From Oppiella nova (Eukaryota; Arthropoda; Arachnida; Sarcoptiformes; Oppiidae): a DNA stretch of 39,629 bases. The notes below the pieces were generated by a model. That model searched no databases, was not told where the DNA came from, and worked only from the letters and a program-made list of their open reading frames with translations. Shown here piece after piece: positions 33,377 through 39,629 of this stretch. Location of the stretch: the NCBI GenBank assembly GCA_905397405.1, contig CAJPVJ010000107.1, positions 1 to 39,629 of the forward strand. The letters are read 5' to 3'. How positions within the stretch are numbered: position 1 is the first letter of the stretch; the number at the start of each line of letters is the position of its first letter. The position numbers and the translations under genes were made by a program.

Positions 33377-33740
33377 TAACATCCATTTCCCGTCCAGACT
33401 TGAATTCTCGAATCGACCACAAGTTCCTTTAACGCATCGTTTTATATCTCGTCATACCATTGGTCCACATCTACCGTCCCTTTAGACGCCTTTCCCGCAC
33501 AAACTTCTGTCCCATGTATCGGTGGATGATGGGCACAATTGCCATTGTCTATATAACTTAGAAAAAGCATTAATTCAAATCGATAAATATGTAGTATACT
33601 AAAAGCGATAGCACTTATATTTTGTAATAATGAAACAGTTTCAATAACTTCGAGACCAATGAGATGACCAGAAGTAGTCCGTCCCGTATGTCCACCGTAT
33701 ATGTCGCATGTGATGGATGAGGGTAATCAACTGGTAAAGA
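33377..33740 (-). pseudogene. Unrecognised coding-like remnant
   Basis: Base composition here is clearly more G+C-rich than the flanks. On the minus strand one frame reads CDIYGGHTGRTTSGHLI, then, after a possible intron with an ATATAG acceptor near 33553, DNGNCAHHPPIHGTEVCAGKA, TVDVDQWYDEI, an in-frame TAA, and NDALKELVVDSRIQVW. The stop and lack of a start suggest a decayed exon pair. I do not recognise the family. Confidence 0.3.
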
Positions 33741-34846
33741 GAAACAAAACAGTATCACCAAATCATATAAAATTAACTTATCCTATCTTAACATAAATGT
33801 AAAAACATATGCATTTGGAGTCTATTGGATACCAAACGAATTCCAAATCCCATCAAAAATTATTAAAATCAATCATCTTGAAATTCTCTTGATGATTGAC
33901 CAATCAGTCTCTTTTATAGTATCATATTTAGCCACTAAGTTAGTGCCACAACTCCTCACGCATTAAAAGTCTATGTTTTTGATTTTAGTTTAGATACAAA
34001 ATATAAACTTTACATGGTACTTTAGCCTTCAAAATAATTTCCAAACTTTAAAATGTGCTAGCTATTTTTTCAATCAAACTAGAGGTTTTACTACACTTTC
34101 AGTGATACCTGTGCGTCATATCGTATCATAAAATAGTTTGTTATATTCCGTGAGACAACTGTCCCCTATTTGGTGTGAATTCAATGTCGCCTTTCAATGA
34201 CCTATTAATGAATGCAAATTTTTATATTATATTTGACGTATATTTTATGTAATGAATAAAATTCATTTCATACTCTCATTTCTCTATTCAATAATAAATA
34301 TTAAACTATAATTAGACTCTAATTATAGGTCACTTAAAATTAAAGCTCAATTACATGTGAATAGCATTTAATACTAATACCATTTCATAAAATTTAGTGC
34401 TTTTCCATAATTTCCATTAAAACACAAAACTTTTGAATGGATTTCAATATCTTATAAAAATATTTTCCATTTAAATGAGTATTCATTTCAATTTATACTA
34501 ATAGACAATTATACTTGGTGATTTGACAGCACATAAAAACATGTACTCATAAAAACTTCAATTACTTATAAATTCTTATTGTTTTTATTCTCTACGAAAA
34601 ACACATTAATTTTATTTAAACTTTCATTTTCCATGAAAACAATTTTATTATAATTTATAAATAAATATTTTTTGATTTATAACATGAAAAAAGCAAACAT
34701 TTGTAAAAATTGTGTTTCTATTGCAATAGGAAAAGATATCTTAAGACTTAACTAAAACTAATAAACTTTTTTTGATATACATTACAAGAATACATTAAAC
34801 AGTTGCCATAATATTCTGCGATATAATTAAGTAATTTGTATGAATG

Positions 34847-35102
34847 CGATAGGAATTCATGTCATTATTATATTATATTATGTTTCCATTAAATGCTATC
34901 AAAAAACTTATTATTTTCCTGTTTTTCTTATTATTTGCAAATCAAGTGGTAAAACAACGATTAATGTATCACTACGATAGGAATTCATGTCATTATTATA
35001 TTATATTATGTTTCCATTAAATGCTATCAAAAAACTTATTATTTTCCTGTTTTTCTTATTATTTGCAAATCAAGTGGTAAAACAACGATTAATGTATCAC
35101 TA
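34847..35102. repeat. Perfect 128-bp tandem duplication in spacer
   Basis: 34847-34974 is repeated without mismatch at 34975-35102. The sequence is non-coding, with landmarks GGAATTCATGTCATT and AACGATTAATGTATCAC. The period equals that of the duplication in TAF4. Confidence 0.95.
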
Positions 35103-35823
35103 AACGATTGTTTTATATATTTTACGGCATTTATTAGCCCCAGGATATAAATTAAACGTGTTTATTTACAAACATTACAAAAATCAATTTCCAACAATTC
35201 ATTCATAACAGTCAATAAATTAGAGACAATAAAATTATACAGAATATCGTAAAATACAAAAACTTTTTATGCAATCAATTCGTTGAGGAATAGAGAGCTA
35301 TAGTAAAGAAATAGAGAGAAACCCATAAAAATATCACTAAAAAACTAAATCAATATTCAGTACTGTATTCCACACGTAGTAGTCATACACCTAACCATCA
35401 GCCGAGGGTATGGTATGTTAGGCGCATACACCTTATGCTATCTCTGCAACTAATATAATACATGACTACTGTATTAGTGTATGAGTTCGTGAACACCAGT
35501 TCCTCGCGAGCCTCAGAGCACTCATATCAGTGAAAGTTAATGTTTAGCTATAGTTTCTCGTGTCAGTTGAGTGTATAGTCTCGTAGACACACTCGTAGTG
35601 TACGCGCTGTTAGAGCACAGTATGAGAGATATTAGCTATACTTCCCATCACTATACAAACACCTACATACCTGGGATGACAGCCGAGCGCACCGTTATAT
35701 CACTGTTTGTGTGCGTACTGTACGGACAAAAGGCATACCATTACACAGCATACCATGCCTTGCGATACCACCAACTGTTGTGCGGCGGTGTTTGGCAGTG
35801 AAGTGTCTTTTAAAGTGTTTTGT

Positions 35824-35843
35824 CGTAAAGAATATTCTTTACG
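35824..35843. repeat. Perfect 20-bp palindrome with AGAATATTCT core
   Basis: CGTAAAGAATATTCTTTACG is its own reverse complement and is centred on the same 10-mer found before the DnaJ gene. It may be a binding site for a dimeric factor. Confidence 0.7.
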
Positions 35844-36395
35844 ATTGATTGACAGACACAGGAAGAAAGTGCGAGAATATTATGTGTGAATATGTTTGCA
35901 AAATATTATTATTAATATCGCTCTATAGACAGCTTGAATGTACCCTAAAGACCCGGCTAAGTCTTATGCAAAGCACATAACTATATGAATATATAAATCG
36001 CATAAATCTTTGCAATTCCGCGAATAGTTTGTGCAAAAAATATTTAAAACAAGAAAATTCTTGAAATAATTGAAAAAACTCAACACAAATATCTTGAATC
36101 CGTTATAGTCTTCGCAAACACACAACACAATCATCTCATGAGTCGTCAGTAAAAAAGCTTTTTTCATACATTCAATGCAATCGTCGCTTACAGTCGTCTC
36201 ATCTTTTTAATTATATATTATATTAAATATATTTTTTTTGCTAAAAATAATATTTTTATTAACGGGGAAATAAATATAATTATATATAAATAATATAAAA
36301 TTGTGTTTAAAAATTTATCTACAAAAATAATTCAACTTAAAAAATATAAATTTATATATACAAAAGTAGACACCAAAAGTTTATAACCAATTGCA

Positions 36396-36857
36396 ATGCA
36401 ATTTCAAAAATACATGTCAATCGCGATGTTCAACGCGTTTACGACACTGTGTTTAACTTTATTAACACTTATTGAACAGATTTTTGTATTTGAATTAACG
36501 GATAGTCGCGGCAATTGTAACGCCACTTACACTGACACCGATGTGATCATTGGCTACGCCACTAATCACAGCGTTTATTGCGTTAATAGCATTAAAGCGC
36601 CTAAAGATCACAGAATTGTGGTCACGATTCTGGAGCTGAATATTCATCACGAAAGCAATGGTCACACGAATTGCAAGAACTACCTGTCCTTTAGTCCGGT
36701 GGACGACAGTGAGAGTCGTCGTGTGTTGAAGTTGTGCGGACTCATAGGGAACGACACTCGCTATAAGCAAATTGTTTCGCTTAATAATACATTAAACTTT
36801 CAGTTTCTCATCGAAAGTCATTTGAGGTATAGTTTTCTTATTATTTTTAAGAAATAA
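36396..36857 (+). CDS. Secreted CUB-domain protein
   Basis: 153 residues from the ATG at 36396. Residues 1-32 look like a signal peptide (hydrophobic run FNAFTTLCLTLLTLIEQIFVF). Residues about 41-150 match a single CUB domain: Cys41-Cys62 and Cys93-Cys114 pairs with the usual spacing, the IKAP.DHRIVVTI strand, LKLCG after the last Cys, and a closing strand NTLNFQFLI..SFLIIF. Several N-glycosylation sites are visible (NAT, NHS, NDT, NNT). CUB domains mediate extracellular protein binding; partners here are unknown. A GTATAG after CATTTGAG (about 36830) could be a donor, so the gene may continue into further exons to the right. Confidence 0.7.
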   Translation: MQFQKYMSIAMFNAFTTLCLTLLTLIEQIFVFELTDSRGNCNATYTDTDVIIGYATNHSVYCVNSIKAPKDHRIVVTILELNIHHESNGHTNCKNYLSFSPVDDSESRRVLKLCGLIGNDTRYKQIVSLNNTLNFQFLIESHLRYSFLIIFKK

Positions 36858-36979
36858 AGTTTTTTCTCTCTCTCCCCGATCACAATATAAAAGTAAATAA
36901 TGCGTTAAAAATCACTTTTTATTAACTTCAAGCTAATTCAACATTAAATCAATATTTCATTTTCTATTGCATTCATGTC

Positions 36980-37004
36980 GAGAGAGAGAGAAGAGAGAGA
37001 GAGA
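36980..37004. repeat. (GA)n microsatellite
   Basis: GA tract with one interruption, about 25 bp. Confidence 0.9.
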
Positions 37005-37184
37005 ATGTTTGCAAATCTAGGATTTATAACGTCGGTTAACATTATTTATATTCTATGATGTATTGAATATTCATGTCTTAAGTGATAAATATATTTATGT
37101 ATATTCTCCCAGGTTGTTTAATATAACTGCAAAAAATATACTCAACTCTCATATACAGAATGAGAAGTGTATACAAAAATCCAT

Positions 37185-37188
<4 letters not shown>

Positions 37189-37228
<40 letters not shown>
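37189..37228. repeat. (TC)20 microsatellite
   Basis: Uninterrupted TC tract of 40 bp, the longest in the window. Confidence 0.95.
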
Positions 37229-37231
<3 letters not shown>

Positions 37232-37540
37232 GTGCTGTTTATCTCTCGTATCATTTATTATATAACAATCGCTTTTGTTTATGCATTTATATTTATGCCA
37301 TAATATAAGAAATAGAGTAAATGTGTGGAAAAGGAACACCATTTGAAACCTTTTCTTAATATTAATATAAAGTTATGCATTATTACAACAAATGTTTTCA
37401 AACCATTTCTTACATATTAAACGTATAAATCATGCGAATTTAATCATAATTTATTACTTATAATTTATTAGTCAATAAATACACCAAAATTAATTGCTTG
37501 GAAATATTATAAATAAAAATAATTATTATTCATACAAGAG

Positions 37541-37564
37541 TCTCTCTCTCTCTCTCTCTCTCTC
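37541..37564. repeat. (TC)12 microsatellite
   Basis: Uninterrupted TC tract. Confidence 0.95.
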
Positions 37565-37786
37565 CCACTTCCCCCTAAAAAGTCTCAAAAACATCATTCC
37601 TACACAAAAAACTGCTCAAAGAGTAAACACATGTAAACATCATTTGCTTGCATCCAATCTAAACGCAAATCCCTTAAACTATATCTGCGAATGACATGTG
37701 AGTTCACGGTTTGCATTATTAATCGTATTCACGGCTCGCACCACATAATGGACACCCATTTTCCCGGGCAATACATTCGCAGAATC

Positions 37787-37804
37787 TTAAAGAATATTCT
37801 TTAA
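37787..37804. repeat. Perfect 18-bp palindrome with AGAATATTCT core
   Basis: TTAAAGAATATTCTTTAA is self-complementary and shares the AAAGAATATTCTTT core with the palindrome at 35824. Confidence 0.7.
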
Positions 37805-38679
37805 AACCCAAATTCTTGCGGTTATCCCACACACTCTCATATTTCTATACAACATATAATCTGCTTTTGAATAAATTTCTTTAACCTTTACTTTTGAATT
37901 ATGAATAAACTCTTGTAAAATATTTATTGATCTGACAATTGGTTTTTCTATACGAGTTGTTTGACGAAAACAACATCAAAAATGCTGTATTTATCTCTCG
38001 ATACATAACTATAATGTATGTCTTTTTTGATATATTCAAAGAATAAGACAATTAAATGAGTGATTGATTATAACATGTATTTAATGGCAATGGCATATAA
38101 AATGATTACATTTGAAATGTGTATATACTTTAGGCGACTGTCATTTGGCTCAACAGATAATCAATACAAATAACATATAATAATAAAAATCTATTATTAG
38201 TGTATTATTAGCTAAAGAAAAGGTAATTTTATTTTACAAACTATTTTGTGTCCCTAAATGATAGCCCAAATAATGATGAATTTGGTAACAGTAGCACAAG
38301 TTGTAGCAAAAAATATTTTTTTATTGATTAAATATTTAATAGTTTTTTATATTACATTAGACGAATGCACTATATTTAGTACATTTCGTTATTATTGCAT
38401 TGTATAGACATTTCGTACAGACATACGGAATATATAATACGATATTAATTGGCTTTTCATGTGAATCACACAACAGATCATTGATTGACTCGAATTTTAT
38501 GATAAATTTTCTGTGAATGTGATTACAATTCGCACATAAAATGCATACTATTATAGCCCAAACACCCACTTAATTCCGGTTTAATAGCGTAGCGTATTGT
38601 ATGTAATCAATGGGTTTTACATACCTTTCCGAACATTCACTTAATATTAATGTTAATAACATCTCTAACAAAAACATCG

Positions 38680-38721
38680 AGAGAGGGAGAGAGAGAGAGA
38701 GAGAGAGAGGGAGGGAGGGAG
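38680..38721. repeat. (GA)n / (GGGA)n microsatellite
   Basis: GA tract with GGGA interruptions at both ends. Confidence 0.9.
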
Positions 38722-38922
38722 CTAACAGATAATGGTTTTCATAGAAATTGTTTCCAATTTTTGGTCATATTTTTCATGGATTTGGAATTTAATTTTGGTT
38801 TTCATATATAGAAGTAAAAAGAGAAAAAATAAATAAAAGTAATACCAATGGAAACAAAATCCCTGTATTTTATGTCAGTATTGTGAAATACTCTCTACTT
38901 TTAACTACTCATACAATCGGAA

Positions 38923-38925
<3 letters not shown>

Positions 38926-38953
<28 letters not shown>
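38926..38953. repeat. (GA)14 microsatellite
   Basis: Uninterrupted GA tract. Confidence 0.95.
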
Positions 38954-38956
<3 letters not shown>

Positions 38957-39420
38957 GATTGACACATAAAACGATCGAAAAATTAATCGAAAATTTTTGA
39001 AACATTTTTCGCAACACAACTAAAATTATAGCTCAGTTTGTATGTATTAATAGTGTATAGATTGAGTGATTTGTGTGTCGAGAATCACATTTGTTTGCGT
39101 GACTTAATTAATACGTGCAGTAATGGGAATTAAATGAACACAATATTACCACTAATTACAGCTAATATTGAGTTTAGGTACTCAATACTACCGACAAATT
39201 CATATTGTAATTGTGTGAATAGTTTCCATACTAGTAGTCATACGTATATAATATATTTTCTGTTAATATTCTGTCAATTTTATACAGTAGTTAAATATTT
39301 ATTTTAATACTTACAAATAGTATATAAGCTAAAAATGTATAAAATTATGCCTAAATATTTTCTATCAACAACCAGAATAATAGATATAAATAGGATTTCT
39401 ATTTGGTATTAAATTATGCT

Positions 39421-39444
39421 GAGAGAGAGGGAGAGAGAGAGAGA
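39421..39444. repeat. (GA)n microsatellite
   Basis: GA tract with one GGG interruption. Confidence 0.9.
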
Positions 39445-39629
39445 CAGATTGTAAACACAGAATATTCTATACAAAAAAAATATATCAACAGTCATTATAA
39501 TTTGGAAAATAAGATATTTTCTTAATTATACAGAATATCATTAATGCATTCATTAGTGTTGCAAAACTAATTTCCATAGCATTTGTTGTTTATAACAATA
39601 GCCTCCTATTATACTCCACACGTACTCTA

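Larger units (their letters stand above)
33741..36395. other. A+T-rich spacer
   Basis: 2.6 kb without a gene I can support. It holds a perfect 128-bp tandem duplication (34847-35102) and a slightly less A+T-rich patch at 35380-35880 containing a 20-bp palindrome; the latter might be promoter or 5' UTR of the CUB gene. A 76-codon plus-strand frame at 35571 has no recognisable content. Confidence 0.45.
36858..39629. other. A+T-rich region with GA/CT microsatellites
   Basis: 2.8 kb without a gene I can support. Six GA/CT tracts lie here, plus an 18-bp palindrome at 37787 and another AGAATATTCT at 39459. If the CUB gene has more exons, this could be its intron. Confidence 0.45.

Noticed and set aside
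35571-35889. Short overlapping plus-strand frames
   Set aside because: No conserved content and out of phase with each other; possibly 5' UTR or promoter sequence.
1-39629. CRISPR arrays, operons, phage or bacterial defence genes
   Set aside because: Introns, poly(A) signals and animal-specific families show a eukaryotic nuclear sequence; no regularly spaced repeats were seen.

Overview
This is eukaryotic, animal DNA. Genes are split by short GT-AG introns (54 to 469 bp), coding regions have balanced base composition, and the spacers are very A+T-rich. Exon 1 of HECTD1 to its stop occupies under 10 kb. The compact introns, GA/CT microsatellites and a family of arthropod-type gustatory-receptor-like genes suggest an arthropod, perhaps an acariform mite; this is inference, since no rRNA or mitochondrial marker is present.

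Layout. 1-1772: two 5'-truncated copies of a multipass membrane protein that looks gustatory-receptor-like (minus strand), with an inverted duplication at 1590-1772. 1770-4076: A+T-rich spacer with a diverged direct repeat and an 81-bp inverted-repeat element. 4077-4405: a DnaJ pseudogene. 4645-5823: a six-finger C2H2 protein (minus). 6479-7762: the C-terminal part of TAF4 (minus), carrying several lesions. 8314-10064: an intact DnaJ (HSP40) gene followed by a paralogue without its J domain. 10496-11737: an EPHX4-like epoxide hydrolase in three exons (minus). 14581-24450: the main gene, HECTD1, complete in 19 exons (2,599 codons plus stop). 25955-26926: a seven-finger paralogue of the first zinc-finger gene. 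27684-29773: two tandem PAF-acetylhydrolase-type SGNH hydrolases, the first with two frameshifts. 30554-32707: a third, rearranged receptor locus containing a single-N assembly gap. 36396-36857: a secreted CUB-domain protein. The last 3 kb is a spacer rich in GA/CT microsatellites.

The genes do not form one pathway. The region reads as a conserved housekeeping core (HECTD1, EPHX4-like) flanked by small gene families in turnover (receptors, DnaJ, zinc fingers, SGNH hydrolases). Tandem duplications, inverted duplications and truncations are frequent. Some are probably assembly artefacts: two unrelated perfect tandem duplications share the exact period of 128 bp, and a 94-bp duplication flanks the lone N. 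I found no convincing undescribed system. The best leads are a 17-nt intron remnant in a receptor gene, a receptor/TAF4 chimeric junction with 9-bp microhomology, and a recurrent heat-shock-element-like palindrome, one copy of which lies just upstream of the DnaJ start.
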